From Janthinobacterium sp. 344 (GTDB lineage Bacteria; Pseudomonadota; Gammaproteobacteria; Burkholderiales; Burkholderiaceae_D): a DNA stretch of 64,000 nt. The position numbers were made by a program, and so were the translations under genes. The notes under the pieces are model-generated. The model ran no database searches and was not told the DNA's origin. It was given only the letters and a program-made list of their open reading frames with translations. Shown piece by piece: positions 1 through 10,637 of the stretch (position 1 is the first letter of the stretch; every line of letters begins with the position of its first letter). The stretch is from assembly GCF_900112025.1 (NCBI RefSeq), contig NZ_FOKL01000001.1, positions 608,762 through 672,761 of the forward strand, given 5' to 3'.

Positions 1-365
1 CGCAGGGCGATCTCGGGGCAGTCGCGGCTCATGCGGATCAGCCAGTCGCCCAGCAGCGGCTGCCACAGGCTCAGCTCGCAGCCGATGCTGACGGCGTCAT
101 CGCGCCCCGGCGGCAGGGCCACCTGGTGGCGCGCCCGCTCCCACACCTGCACCATGGTGGCCGCGTGGCGCAAGAAACGTTCGCCGGCCGACGTCAGGCG
201 CGCGCCCGCCTTGTTGCGCACGAACAGCTGGCGCCCCAGTTGCTGCTCCAGGGTGCGGATGCGGGCGCTGACGGCCGTCTGCGTCACGTGCATGCGTTCG
301 GCCGCCATGATGAAGCTGCCGCAGGAAGCCACTTCCAGGAAGGTACGTGCTTGATTGATATCCAT
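1..365 (-). CDS. LysR-family transcriptional regulator, N-terminal part (cut by window edge)
   Basis: Only the first 121 codons are present; the gene runs off the left edge. The ATG is the complement of 363-365 and the protein begins MDINQARTFLEVASCGSFIM, the classic start of a LysR-type winged helix-turn-helix, followed by AAERMHVTQTAVSARIRTLE (recognition helix) and LGRQLFVRNKAGARLTSAG (wing). The effector domain is mostly missing, so the target cannot be inferred from it. It starts 12 bases after the stop of the cyclopropane fatty acid synthase gene on the same strand, so the two may be co-transcribed. Confidence 0.9.
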   Translation of the reverse strand, partial: MDINQARTFLEVASCGSFIMAAERMHVTQTAVSARIRTLEQQLGRQLFVRNKAGARLTSAGERFLRHAATMVQVWERARHQVALPPGRDDAVSIGCELSLWQPLLGDWLIRMSRDCPEIAL

Positions 366-377
366 CAAGCCATGATA

Positions 378-1565
378 TCAGCTCACGCGTTCATAGCCGC
401 CCAACACGCCCTGCTTCGACAACACCCATTGCCACAGCTGCAAGTCGCGCGCGCGGAAGGCGCCCGCGCAGGACAGCAGGTAATACGACCACATGCGGTG
501 GAAGCGCTCGCCCAGCTGGGCGGAAAACTGCGGCCAGGCCTGCTCGAAATTGGCATGCCAGGCCATCAGGGTCTTGTCGTAGTCGGCGCCGAAGTTGTGC
601 AAGTCCTCGGCCACAAATAAGTCGTCCATGGCGTCGCCGATCTGCCCGATCGACGGCAGGTCGCCATTCGGGAAGATGTATTTGTCGATCCATGGATCGC
701 ACGTGGAGTGGCGCTTGTTCTTGCCGATCGTGTGCAGCAGGAACAGGCCGTCGTCTTCCAGGCAGCGGTGCGCCACTTCCATGAAGGTGCGGTGATTCTT
801 GTGCCCCACGTGCTCGAACATGCCGATGCTGACGATGCGGTCGAATTTTTCATTGGTGTCGCGGTAATCCTGCAGGCGGAAGTCCAGCTGCTCGCCGCCC
901 GGCATGGCGCGCGCATACGCGGCCTGCTCTTTCGAGATCGTCACGCCCACGCATTGCACCCCGTATTTTTCCGCCGCATAGCGCATGAAACTGCCCCAGC
1001 CGCAGCCGATGTCGAGCACGCGCATGCCCGGCTCCAGGCGCAGCTTGCGGCAGATCAGATCAAGCTTGGCTTCCTGCGCCTCGGCCAGGTTGGCCGCATC
1101 CTTCCAGTAGCCGCAGGTATACGTCATGCGCGGGTCCAGCATGGCCGCATAGAACGTGTTGCCCAGGTCGTAGTGTTCCTTGCCCACCATCCAGGCGCGG
1201 CGCTCCGTCTGCAGGTTGAACAGGCGCGCGTACAGCGCGTGGAAGGCCAGGCGCATGGGGCGCACGTCGTCGGCCACCCGGGCGCGCAGCAGGTGGCAAA
1301 AGAATTCATCGAGCTGGTTCGCATCCCAGTCGCCGTCCATGTAGGCCTCGCCCAGGCCCAGGTTGCCGCTGGCGAAGGCCCGCTCCGGTACGCCCGGCTT
1401 GCGCAACTGCATGTCCCAGGCCGCGCGCCCGTTCAGGTGGATATCGGCCCGGGCCAGCAATTCGGCCGCTTCGCGCGTGAGCCGCGTGTCGAGCTTGAGT
1501 TCGGTGCCGGATGCCGGCGCTTGTTGCAACTGCATTGCTGCTTGTGTCGTGTGCTGCGTGTTCAT
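378..1565 (-). CDS. cfa: Cyclopropane-fatty-acyl-phospholipid synthase
   Basis: A 395-residue SAM-dependent enzyme that adds a methylene bridge to unsaturated acyl chains of membrane phospholipids, usually in stationary phase or under acid stress. The SAM-binding motif I VLDIGCGWGSF lies near residues 183-193. The family signatures GKEHYDLGNTFY and FEHVGHKN, the latter carrying the Glu/His of the bicarbonate site, are visible. Length matches the family (about 380-400). The ATG at 1565 is preferred over the longer frame because GGAGG sits about 9 bases upstream. The LysR gene follows directly. Confidence 0.95.
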   Translation of the reverse strand: MNTQHTTQAAMQLQQAPASGTELKLDTRLTREAAELLARADIHLNGRAAWDMQLRKPGVPERAFASGNLGLGEAYMDGDWDANQLDEFFCHLLRARVADDVRPMRLAFHALYARLFNLQTERRAWMVGKEHYDLGNTFYAAMLDPRMTYTCGYWKDAANLAEAQEAKLDLICRKLRLEPGMRVLDIGCGWGSFMRYAAEKYGVQCVGVTISKEQAAYARAMPGGEQLDFRLQDYRDTNEKFDRIVSIGMFEHVGHKNHRTFMEVAHRCLEDDGLFLLHTIGKNKRHSTCDPWIDKYIFPNGDLPSIGQIGDAMDDLFVAEDLHNFGADYDKTLMAWHANFEQAWPQFSAQLGERFHRMWSYYLLSCAGAFRARDLQLWQWVLSKQGVLGGYERVS

Positions 1566-1648
1566 GCCCTGCCGCCTCCAGATGATTGTCGGTGCCGACG
1601 CGCGCCGGCAAGTCAACATCAGCTGGCCGGCGGCGCGACAGCCATAAA

Positions 1649-1679
1649 ATTATCCGCCCGCCATGGCCATCTGGATAAT
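1649..1679. repeat. Inverted repeat ATTATCC/GGATAAT around ATGGCCAT, upstream of cfa
   Basis: Perfect 7-base arms at 1649-1655 and 1673-1679 flank the palindrome ATGGCCAT (1663-1670). A second copy of the 9-mer CATGGCCAT lies at 1687-1695. The position, about 85-130 bases upstream of the cfa start, suits an operator or promoter element, but no regulator is identified. Confidence 0.4.
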
Positions 1680-1777
1680 GAAACATCATGGCCATTCATA
1701 TCAAATATTTTGCACTGAAATGACTTGAATCAATTATTTTATGGAAATATCTTAGACAAGAAGCGCACCGTAGCATG

Positions 1778-1801
1778 AAAAAAGCCGCCTGTTCGGCGGC
1801 T
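1778..1801 (-). terminator. Rho-independent terminator of the JmjC gene
   Basis: Stem AGCCGCC/GGCGGCT (1783-1789 with 1795-1801) and a 5-base loop. On the minus strand the stem is followed by a run of T (complement of the A run at 1778-1783). It lies about 35 bases after the stop of the minus-strand cupin/JmjC gene. Confidence 0.85.
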
Positions 1802-1835
1802 GTTCCCGGCGCGTTGGCGGCAATGCGCACAACGA

Positions 1836-2882
1836 TCAAAAGTCGTGATTCGATGGATACTTGGTGTAAAAATCGTTGTCCCACTTGAAGTTGGTGAATG
1901 CCACCGTCATCGATACGTCGAGCGCTTCGACAAAATGCCAGCAGCCTACGGGCAGGAATAATATTTCGCCCGGCGCCAGCACGCATTCGCGCACCTGCAC
2001 GTCGGCCATCAGCGGGTAGCGCTGCAAGTCGATGTCGCGCCCGTCGACGGGGGTGAAACAGTGGCGCTGGTTGTACACGCGCGCCACTTCGCAGGCCGCC
2101 ATGATGCGCAGGCGCTTGCGCCCCGCCACCTGCGCCATGAAATTGTTCGTCAGGTCGTGGTGGAATGGCGTCACCGTGCCGGCCGGGCCGAACCACAGAA
2201 AGCCCGTGGGGCCGCCATCCTGCTTCAGGTATTCGGGCAGCTGGCCGATATCGTCCCACAGCTCGCGCAAGGCTTGCCGGTTCTGCGAATTGTTATTCGC
2301 CGTCATGTAGAAATCGTTGGTCGGGCCGCTGCCCTCGACCAGGCTGGCGTAGTCGCCAAAGGCCATCTTGCGCTTGTGCGCCACGCTGTTCATTTCGTAC
2401 TGGGCATCCGCCTCGCGGCCGAACTGCACCTCCACCTCGCGCTGCGCGTAATGTTCGCGGAAATACGCGGGACTCCATTTCGCCATGGCGGGCCAGTCAT
2501 CCATCATGCCGGTGATGATCACGGGCTGGTTGGTGGAATAGTATTCGTCGAGGAATTCCTGCGCGGACAATTTCTCGCGGCGGGCAATCTCGGGCGTGCG
2601 CAGCTGGTTCAGCTTGCGCTGGATATCGATCACCCAGTCGCGCTTGGCCAGCCGGTTCGACAGGCGCACGGCGCCGGCCAGATAGGGGCTTTGCAGCGCC
2701 AGCTCCACTTCGCGGCGCGCCAGGGGTTCCGCGATGCCGGCCTTTTGCAGCACCGGCATCAGCGCCGATGGGTGGCTGCCCAGCATGAGGTTTTCCGCGA
2801 TCCAGCTGCGCCACTCGCGGCTCAGCTCCTGCTCCAGCTTCTGCTCCTGCTGCCTGACTCCCAATGTCGATACCGCCGCCAT
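1836..2882 (-). CDS. Cupin-like (JmjC / cupin_8) Fe(II)/2-oxoglutarate oxygenase-type protein
   Basis: A 348-residue protein with the JmjC/cupin_8 fold of the FIH type. The iron-binding facial triad is visible: HxD at H241-x-D243 within FHHDLTNNF, and a distal His near residue 316 in GCWHFVEAL, preceded by the turn PGEILFLP. The family hydroxylates protein or small-molecule side chains with Fe(II) and 2-oxoglutarate; the substrate here cannot be read from sequence. The N-terminal ~110 residues are helical and charged, followed by a typical NQPVIITGMMDDWPA entry to the domain. ATG at 2882 has GGAG seven bases upstream. It has its own terminator. Confidence 0.85.
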   Translation of the reverse strand: MAAVSTLGVRQQEQKLEQELSREWRSWIAENLMLGSHPSALMPVLQKAGIAEPLARREVELALQSPYLAGAVRLSNRLAKRDWVIDIQRKLNQLRTPEIARREKLSAQEFLDEYYSTNQPVIITGMMDDWPAMAKWSPAYFREHYAQREVEVQFGREADAQYEMNSVAHKRKMAFGDYASLVEGSGPTNDFYMTANNNSQNRQALRELWDDIGQLPEYLKQDGGPTGFLWFGPAGTVTPFHHDLTNNFMAQVAGRKRLRIMAACEVARVYNQRHCFTPVDGRDIDLQRYPLMADVQVRECVLAPGEILFLPVGCWHFVEALDVSMTVAFTNFKWDNDFYTKYPSNHDF

Positions 2883-2912
2883 CGCCCGTCTCCTGTATTT
2901 TTAGATGATCAA

Positions 2913-2942
2913 GCGGCCGGGCAGCATGCACTGCCCGGCCGC
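2913..2942 (-). terminator. Strong 12-bp hairpin downstream of the chitinase gene (probable terminator)
   Basis: Perfect stem of 12 bp: 2913-2924 pairs with 2931-2942 around the loop CATGCA. It sits 20 bases past the chitinase stop. The T tail on the minus strand is weak (TTGATCATCT), so termination may be partial or the hairpin may protect the mRNA 3' end. Confidence 0.6.
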
Positions 2943-2961
2943 CTCCTACTCTAGCGCAGTA

Positions 2962-4941
<1,980 letters not shown>

Positions 4942-5301
4942 GCTGTCTCCTGTTCAGGTTTGCGGAAATACCACTCTGCTTCAATAAAGAGCTACCCTGT
5001 GTTTTCATTTTTTTCAGTTGCAAGAACAGCATGCTGCTGAAAAAATAGGCGGTCAAGTGGTTTTGAAGTGGCATCAAAGTGGGCAATACCACTTCGCGCA
5101 AAAAGCACAGCAGCTTATGCGGACGGCATGTTGTCCTACTGGACAACGAAAAAACTGCAACGGGAAGAGGAGGAAAGGCGCTGGATCTGGAAAAAACAGA
5201 CCAATTTTATAACACGGTGTAAGTGGTATTGCGGTGGCTTGCTGGCTTGCTGTGCTAAGCGGCGACGGGTGACTGCCTGGCCACCCGCCCCTTGCACGTA
5301 C
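4942..5301. promoter_or_regulatory. 360-base gene-free region upstream of the chitinase with repeated AAGTGG motifs
   Basis: The region contains the 18-bp palindrome AAGTGG-GCAATA-CCACTT (5077-5094). Its GCAATACCACTT half recurs inverted as AAGTGGTATTGC at 5221-5232. Partial copies are AATACCACT (4967-4975), AAGTGGTTTTG (5055-5065) and AAGTGGCATC (5066-5075). A separate inverted repeat TTTTTTCAG/CTGAAAAAA spans 5009-5045. I see no convincing gene. The arrangement looks like a multi-site operator for a dimeric repressor, plausibly of the GntR type by its symmetry; that class is inference. Confidence 0.55.
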
Positions 5302-6645
5302 TTATTGCGCTAAATCAAATACCGCCATCGACTCTACGTGCGAGGTATGCGGGAACATGTTCACCACGCCCGCCTTGCTCAGGACATAGCCCGCTTCCAG
5401 CGCCAGGATGCCGGCGTCGCGCGCCAGGGTCGAGGGGCTGCAGGACACGTAGACGATGCGCTTGGGCAGCATGTCCGGACGCACTTGCGACAGGCCCACC
5501 AGCGCCTGGCACAGGGCCATGGCGCCATCGCGCGGCGGGTCGATCAGCATGCGGTCGAATTTGCCCAAGGCGATCAGGTCGTCCGTCGTCACTTCAAACA
5601 GGTTGCGCGTCGAGAACGAGGTTTTTTCCGCCAGGCCATTGGCCAGGGCGTTTTCCAGCGCCCGCTCCGTCAGCGTGGTGCTGCCTTCGATGCCCACCAC
5701 TTCGCTGCCTTGCGTGGCCAGCGGCAAGGTGAAATTGCCCAGGCCGCAGAACAGGTCGGCCACGCGGTCGGACGGCTGCACTTCCAGCAGGCGCAAGGCT
5801 TTCGATACCAGCACGCGGTTGATGTGGTGGTTCACTTGCGTAAAATCGACGGGCTTGAACGGCATCTTGACGCCGAATTCCGGCAGCAAATAGTGCAGCT
5901 GCTTGTCCAGCGGATAGAACGGCACGGCCGTTTCCGGGCCTTTCACCTGCAGCCACCATTGCACGCCGTATTCGTCGGCAAAGGCCTTCAATTTCATCTC
6001 GTCGTCCGCCGTCAACGGCGCCATGATGCGCAAGACCATGGCCGTGACGTCTTCGCCCACGGCCAGCTCGATCTGCGGCATCTGGTCGAAGATGGACAGC
6101 GAAGCAATCAATCCACGCAGCGGCAGCAGCATGGCGGAAATGTGCGGCGGCAGGATCTCGCAGCTATCCATGTCCGCAACGAAGGCCGATTTCTTTTCAT
6201 GGAAGCCCACCAGCACGGCATCCTTCTTCTTGACGTGGCGCACCGACAGGCGCGCGCGGTAGCGGTAGCCCCACGTCGGGCCATACATGGGGCGCATGAT
6301 GCTTTGCGGACGCACCTTGCCGATATGCCACAGGTTATCTTCCAGCACGCGCTGCTTGATCGCCACCTGCGCCGATGGCTCCAGGTGCTGCATGGAGCAG
6401 CCGCCGCAATTATCGAAATGCTTGCACTTGGGTGTCACGCGCATGGCCGATTCGCGGTGCAGCGCCGTCATGCGGGCCATTTCCCAGTTTTTCTTTTTCT
6501 TGTACGTCACGAAGCTGACGCGCTCGCCCGGCAATGCGCCTTCGACAAACACGACCTTGCCCGGCGAGCCGTCTTCGTTCTCAATATGGCCAACGCCACG
6601 GGCGTCCATGTCGAGCGATTTGATTTCGATGATATTTTCTTGCAT
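5302..6645 (-). CDS. rlmD: 23S rRNA (uracil(1939)-C(5))-methyltransferase RlmD
   Basis: A 447-residue SAM-dependent methyltransferase that modifies U1939 of 23S rRNA. It has an N-terminal TRAM domain and iron-sulfur cysteines C74, C80 and C83 (CKHFDNCGGC), with a fourth in MDSCEILPP. The SAM site is DLFCGLGNFTLPLA, followed by IDPPRDGA and the nucleophile region YVSCSPSTLARD. The ATG at 6645 begins MQENIIEIK; the frame upstream of it lacks family similarity. It is the downstream neighbour of rpoS on the same strand, separated by a palindromic element. Confidence 0.95.
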   Translation of the reverse strand: MQENIIEIKSLDMDARGVGHIENEDGSPGKVVFVEGALPGERVSFVTYKKKKNWEMARMTALHRESAMRVTPKCKHFDNCGGCSMQHLEPSAQVAIKQRVLEDNLWHIGKVRPQSIMRPMYGPTWGYRYRARLSVRHVKKKDAVLVGFHEKKSAFVADMDSCEILPPHISAMLLPLRGLIASLSIFDQMPQIELAVGEDVTAMVLRIMAPLTADDEMKLKAFADEYGVQWWLQVKGPETAVPFYPLDKQLHYLLPEFGVKMPFKPVDFTQVNHHINRVLVSKALRLLEVQPSDRVADLFCGLGNFTLPLATQGSEVVGIEGSTTLTERALENALANGLAEKTSFSTRNLFEVTTDDLIALGKFDRMLIDPPRDGAMALCQALVGLSQVRPDMLPKRIVYVSCSPSTLARDAGILALEAGYVLSKAGVVNMFPHTSHVESMAVFDLAQ

Positions 6646-6787
6646 AGCGATCAATAGGTAAGAGTGGGCCAGGACGCAGGGCCGCGCTGGAACTTGCAAA
6701 CAATGGGGGAAAGGTCAGGCGCCGCGAGCGGGGCGTATGATAGCAGATGCCGACTAGCTTAAGTCCGCGGCACAGTTGCGCCGATTC

Positions 6788-6889
6788 AGCGTGCCTGAGA
6801 AAATGTACAGGGCAAGGCGCATTGCCGAAGACAGTACGCCAGTACGGCGAGGCATTGCAACGCCGCCGATGCGTTTTATCGGGCACGCT
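6788..6889. repeat. 102-bp imperfect palindromic element between rpoS and rlmD
   Basis: The ends are inverted copies: AGCGTGCCTGAGAAAATG on the left and AGCGTGCCCGATAAAACG read inward from the right (4 differences in 18). Pairing continues inward (CATTGCC/CAATGCC, CAGTAC/GTACTG), so the element can fold almost end to end. The right end overlaps the rpoS stop codon by two bases. It resembles a MITE or a large REP-like unit, or it is the rpoS 3' structure. No second copy was noticed in this window. Confidence 0.6.
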
Positions 6890-7919
6890 ACAGCAGGGAG
6901 TCGCGCACGACGCCGCGCGCGGCCATGGCGCGCTTCAATTTAATCAGCGCTTCCTGCTGGATCTGGCGCACGCGTTCGCGCGTCACGCCCATTTCCTCGG
7001 CCAGGGTTTCCAGGGTGGCCGGATCATCGTTGTCGAGGCCGAAACGGCGCATGATCACCACGCGCTGCTTGTCGGGCAGCTTGGTCAGCCAGTCGCGCAC
7101 GAGCACCGTCATTTCATGGTGTTCCGCGCGCGCGTCGGGGCTGTCCTCGCTGGCGCCGGGCAGCATGTCCATCAGGGACGATTGCGGGTCGTTGTCGAGC
7201 GGCGCGTCGAGCGAGGTGGCATGCTCGGACAGGGCCAGGATATCCTGCACCTCTTCCACGGGACGTCCCACCAGGTGGGCGATATCTTCCGCCGTGGCAT
7301 CCTTGCCATCGTGGTGCTGGGCTTCCAGGTGGTATTTGCCGCGCAGGATCTGGTTCAGTTCGCGCACCATGTGCACGGGCAGGCGCACCGTGCGCGCCTG
7401 GTTCATGATGGCGCGCTCGATGCTCTGGCGTATCCACCAGGTGGCGTAAGTGGAAAAGCGGAAGCCGCGCTCGGGCTCGAACTTGTCGATGGCGCGCATC
7501 AGGCCGATGTTGCCCTCCTCGATCATGTCGAGCAGCACCACGCCGCGGTTGATGTAATGCTTGGCGATCGACACGACGAGGCGCAGGTTGTGCTCGATCA
7601 TGGTTTGCCGGGCTTCGAAATTGCCCTGCTTGGCCAGGGTGGCGTAATGCACTTCCTGCGCCGCCGTCAACAGGGGCCGCGTGCCGATCTGGTTCAGGTA
7701 GTGCTGCGTGGTATCGGTCGACAGCTCGGCCGCCAGCACTTTCTTCAATTCATCGACACTTTCGACCAGCACGCTGACGCTGGCCACTTCGCCGCCCTCG
7801 CCCGCCTCGACGGCGTCAATGCCGTCGAGTTCGCCCGCATCGTCCGTCACGACTTCGTCCGCCCCGTCTTCCGGCGGTTCCTGGTCATCGTCCAGCTGGT
7901 CATGCGGCGCGTGTGTCAT
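6888..7919 (-). CDS. rpoS: RNA polymerase sigma factor RpoS
   Basis: A 343-residue sigma-70 family factor for stationary phase and general stress. An acidic N-terminal ~65 residues is followed by region 1.2 ([20 protein letters not shown]) and region 2 ([52 protein letters not shown]). Region 3 follows, then region 4 with the helix-turn-helix [20 protein letters not shown]. Length is slightly above the usual ~330 because of the acidic N-terminus. The ATG lies 8 bases after the nlpD stop, the classic nlpD-rpoS arrangement in which an rpoS promoter often lies within nlpD. The stop overlaps the palindromic element at 6788-6889. Confidence 0.97.
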   Translation of the reverse strand: MTHAPHDQLDDDQEPPEDGADEVVTDDAGELDGIDAVEAGEGGEVASVSVLVESVDELKKVLAAELSTDTTQHYLNQIGTRPLLTAAQEVHYATLAKQGNFEARQTMIEHNLRLVVSIAKHYINRGVVLLDMIEEGNIGLMRAIDKFEPERGFRFSTYATWWIRQSIERAIMNQARTVRLPVHMVRELNQILRGKYHLEAQHHDGKDATAEDIAHLVGRPVEEVQDILALSEHATSLDAPLDNDPQSSLMDMLPGASEDSPDARAEHHEMTVLVRDWLTKLPDKQRVVIMRRFGLDNDDPATLETLAEEMGVTRERVRQIQQEALIKLKRAMAARGVVRDSLL

Positions 7920-7927
7920 TGCTTTAC

Positions 7928-8845
7928 CTAACGGTTAGGCAGGAATTTCGAAGGGTCGACAGGTTTGCCTTGCTGGCGAATTTCAAAGTGCAGCTTCACG
8001 CGGTCGGCATCGGAATCGCCCATCTCGGCGATGGCCTGGCCCTTGTTCACGTTCTGCCCTTCCTTCACCAAGATGCTGCGGTTATGCGCATAGGCCGACA
8101 ATAAACTATTACTGTGCTTCACGATAACAAGATTACCATAACCACGGATTCCGCTCCCGGCATACATGACTTTTCCTGCGCCGGCCGCCACCACCTGCTG
8201 GCCCGCCTTGCCGGCGATATCGACGCCCTTGTTCTTGCCTTCGTCAAAAGTACCGATGACCTTGCCTTCGGAAGGCCACATCCAGCTGATCTTGTCGTCG
8301 CCCGGCGCCGATGCCGCAGCGGCGGCAGCGGCCGGTGCGGCGGCAACGGTTGTCGCCGGCGCCGGCGCCGGCTTGGCGTCAGGGGTGCCGCCATCGGCGC
8401 GCAGTTCGGCCAGCGTGGCATCGGAGTAGGCGCGCTTCTCGCCGCGCGGCCCCGTTTTCTTCGGCACCACGGGCGCGGCGGCGCGCACTTCCGTCGATGG
8501 CGGCATGACGATGGCCGACGTTTGCGCGCCGCCAGCATCGCCCGTCGGCGGCAGCACGCGCAAGATCTCGTCGACCTTGATGTCATTCGGATTGCTCAAG
8601 TCATTCCAGGTCACCAGGTCGCGGTAATTCTGGCCATGTTCGAGGGCGATGCGCAACAGGGTGTCGCCGCGCTTGACCCGGTAAAAAGCGGGATCGCGGT
8701 CGCGCGGATCGCTGGCCGCCGCATTGCTGGTGACGGGCTGGCGCTCCACCACAGGCGCCTGCACGCCCGTCGTGCCGCAACCGCTCAACAAGGCGGCCAG
8801 GGTGATGCTGCATAGGAGGATGTTACTTTTCTTAATCATTCGCAT
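7928..8845 (-). CDS. nlpD: NlpD-like murein hydrolase activator, lipoprotein with LysM and LytM domains
   Basis: About 305 residues. Lipobox LLSGC gives Cys23; LysM ([11 protein letters not shown]...) lies at about 55-99, followed by an Ala/Pro-rich linker and a C-terminal LytM/M23 domain. Two zinc-binding positions of active M23 enzymes look lost: the usual HxxxD reads NKGVD and the HLHFEIR motif reads KLHFEIR. This fits NlpD as a non-catalytic activator of the amidase AmiC during cell separation. The start is ATG 8845 or 8839; a longer frame to 8941 lacks support. Its 5' end overlaps nothing, but the pcm stop is 35 bases upstream. Confidence 0.92.
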   Translation of the reverse strand: MRMIKKSNILLCSITLAALLSGCGTTGVQAPVVERQPVTSNAAASDPRDRDPAFYRVKRGDTLLRIALEHGQNYRDLVTWNDLSNPNDIKVDEILRVLPPTGDAGGAQTSAIVMPPSTEVRAAAPVVPKKTGPRGEKRAYSDATLAELRADGGTPDAKPAPAPATTVAAAPAAAAAAASAPGDDKISWMWPSEGKVIGTFDEGKNKGVDIAGKAGQQVVAAGAGKVMYAGSGIRGYGNLVIVKHSNSLLSAYAHNRSILVKEGQNVNKGQAIAEMGDSDADRVKLHFEIRQQGKPVDPSKFLPNR

Positions 8846-8880
8846 GTAATTGTAGGTCCTGCTGCTAACTGATCCGGGGA

Positions 8881-9771
8881 TCATATGGTGCCCGGGCGCA
8901 AAGGCACAAAATGGCAATCTTCCAGGGTTTGGCTGGTCCATTCCATTTTCCCCACCCGGGTAATGAGTTGTAAGTGTTGCAATTTCGCCCCGACCGGTGC
9001 AACCAGGCGCCCGCCGGGCGTCAGCTGTTCCAGCAGGGCTTGCGGGACTTCCAGGCCGGCTGCGGCAAGGATGATGCCATCAAAGGGCGCCGCCTGCGGC
9101 AGGCCAAGCATACCATCTCCGTACTGCAAGCGCAGATTCGACACGCGCAGCGGGCGCAGATTGGCCTTCGCCAGCTCGTGCAAGGGACGGATGCGCTCGA
9201 TCGAATACACCTCCTTCGCCACCAGCGACAGCACCGTCGCCTGGTAGCCGCAACCCGTGCCGATCTCCAGCACGCGCTGCAGCGCTCCGCCATTGCGCAT
9301 CACTTCGATCATGCGCGCGACGATATATGGCTGCGAAATGGTCTGGTGATGGCCGATGGGCAGCGACGCATCGATATACGCCTGCGATGCCAGCGCCTCG
9401 TCCATGAACATGTGGCGCGGCACGGCCTGCATGGCGTCGAGCACCACCTGGTCCTTGACGCCCTGTTTGGCGATGCGCGCCACCATGGCGCGCCGCACGG
9501 CGTCCGACACCAGCGGGTTTTGCCGTGGCGCCGCGGCGACCGCCGGCTGCGCCCGCTCATTGGCGATGGCCTGGGCGCGCGACGGCGTGATGGCCGCGGG
9601 CGCGCCATACGGCTGCGCGCCGCCGCGGGCCGCATTCTGCGCCGCGTTCTGCGTCGCCGTCTGCGGCGTGGCGATGCGCGATTGCGCCAGCGACTGCCCC
9701 CCGCCCTGCCTGGCGGGCTTGCCGGCCAGCGAATCGAGGGACAGCGGGAAGGTACGCGGCTTATCGGTCAT
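8881..9771 (-). CDS. pcm: Protein-L-isoaspartate O-methyltransferase with extended N-terminus
   Basis: A 296-residue enzyme repairing isoaspartyl residues in aged proteins by SAM-dependent carboxyl methylation. The core (about 88-296) shows [35 protein letters not shown] and the SAM motif [15 protein letters not shown]. The first ~85 residues are Ala/Gln/Pro-rich, low complexity and absent from the ~210-residue enteric enzyme. The ATG at 9771 lies in a 13-bp tandem repeat that contains three further ATGs. It is coupled to surE upstream and lies in the stress operon with nlpD and rpoS. Confidence 0.95.
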   Translation of the reverse strand: MTDKPRTFPLSLDSLAGKPARQGGGQSLAQSRIATPQTATQNAAQNAARGGAQPYGAPAAITPSRAQAIANERAQPAVAAAPRQNPLVSDAVRRAMVARIAKQGVKDQVVLDAMQAVPRHMFMDEALASQAYIDASLPIGHHQTISQPYIVARMIEVMRNGGALQRVLEIGTGCGYQATVLSLVAKEVYSIERIRPLHELAKANLRPLRVSNLRLQYGDGMLGLPQAAPFDGIILAAAGLEVPQALLEQLTPGGRLVAPVGAKLQHLQLITRVGKMEWTSQTLEDCHFVPLRPGTI

Positions 9772-9810
9772 GGTGAGCGGTCATCGTGAGCGGTCATGGT
9801 CAGCGGTCAT
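9766..9810 (-). repeat. 13-bp tandem repeat with nested start codons at the surE/pcm junction
   Basis: The minus-strand unit ATGACCGCTCACC is repeated about 3.5 times, giving ATGs at 9810, 9797, 9784 and 9771. The surE stop overlaps the first ATG (ATGA). The 9810 frame stops at 9783-9781, overlapping the 9784 ATG. The 9797 frame stops at 9770-9768, overlapping the pcm ATG. The mini-frames are 7-9 codons long. Confidence 0.9.
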
Positions 9811-10544
9811 GCCAGGCCTCGTGCCAGTGCATCGAGTTGGGTGGTATGCGTCAGGTCGATCTGCAACGGGGTAATCGAGACTTGTCCTTGCTTCACTGCA
9901 TGGAAGTCCGTGCCGGGACCACCATCCTTGGTGGCGCCTGCCGGGCCGATCCAGAAGATTTCCCGGCCGCGCGGGTCGAGCGCGCGGATCACCGGCTCGG
10001 CCGAGTGGCGCTTGCCCAGGCGCGTGGCCACCACGCCTTGCATTTGCTCATAAGGAATCGCCGGGATGTTCACGTTCAGCAGATACGGCTTTTGCAAGGC
10101 ATCGTAACGGCGTTCGACGATCTCGCGCGCCACGCGGGCGGCAGCATCGAGGTTGGCCCAGCCAAACTCGGACTGGGAAAAGGCAATGGCGGGAATGCCG
10201 AACAGATAGCCTTCCGTGGCGGCGGCCACCGTGCCCGAATACAGCGTATCGTCGCCCATGTTGGGGCCGTTGTTGATGCCGGAGACCACCAAATCGGGAC
10301 GCTCGATGAGCATGCCCGTCAGCGCCACGTGCACGCAGTCGGTGGGCGTGCCATTGACAAAATAAAAGCCATTCGCGGCCTTGTGCACGGACAGGGGCCG
10401 GTCCAGGGACAGGGAATTGGACGCGCCCGAGCGGTTGCTGTCGGGCGCCACCACCACGATCTCGGCGATGGGCGCCAGCGCGTCGGCCAGTGCGGCAATG
10501 CCAGGCGCGAGGTAGCCGTCATCGTTACTGATAAGAATTCTCAT
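9807..10544 (-). CDS. surE: 5'/3'-nucleotidase SurE
   Basis: A 245-residue metal-dependent phosphatase acting on nucleoside monophosphates and short polyphosphates, linked to stationary-phase survival. The N-terminus [16 protein letters not shown] carries the paired Asp metal site. [15 protein letters not shown] and [23 protein letters not shown] are family signatures. Length is typical (about 250). It is the first gene of the surE-pcm-nlpD-rpoS series, and its stop overlaps an ATG of the downstream repeat. Confidence 0.96.
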   Translation of the reverse strand: MRILISNDDGYLAPGIAALADALAPIAEIVVVAPDSNRSGASNSLSLDRPLSVHKAANGFYFVNGTPTDCVHVALTGMLIERPDLVVSGINNGPNMGDDTLYSGTVAAATEGYLFGIPAIAFSQSEFGWANLDAAARVAREIVERRYDALQKPYLLNVNIPAIPYEQMQGVVATRLGKRHSAEPVIRALDPRGREIFWIGPAGATKDGGPGTDFHAVKQGQVSITPLQIDLTHTTQLDALARGLA

Positions 10545-10637
10545 AACGAGATTTTACCTGAAGCAATGCCAACACTGCGCGTACGGCACGTCGATCGGCA
10601 GCATTTTTTCTGCCGCCCGGCGCCAGCACGCACGGCG

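Noticed and set aside
355..368. Exact FNR consensus TTGATATCCATCAA at the start of the left-edge LysR gene
   Set aside because: It covers the start codon and the first codons of MDINQ, which commonly give this sequence in LysR genes; no sensible promoter position.
5018..5313. Two small plus-strand frames upstream of the chitinase
   Set aside because: They cross the repeated palindromes, have no convincing ribosome-binding site and no recognisable protein.
6581..6886. 101-codon minus-strand frame between rpoS and rlmD
   Set aside because: Its first half is the palindromic element and the second half overlaps the rlmD 5' end; no ribosome-binding site or family.
10600..10625. CGGCAG/CTGCCG hairpin with a T run after the ATPase/TPR gene
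   Set aside because: On the relevant minus strand the run reads as A and lies in the loop, so it is not a terminator in that direction.
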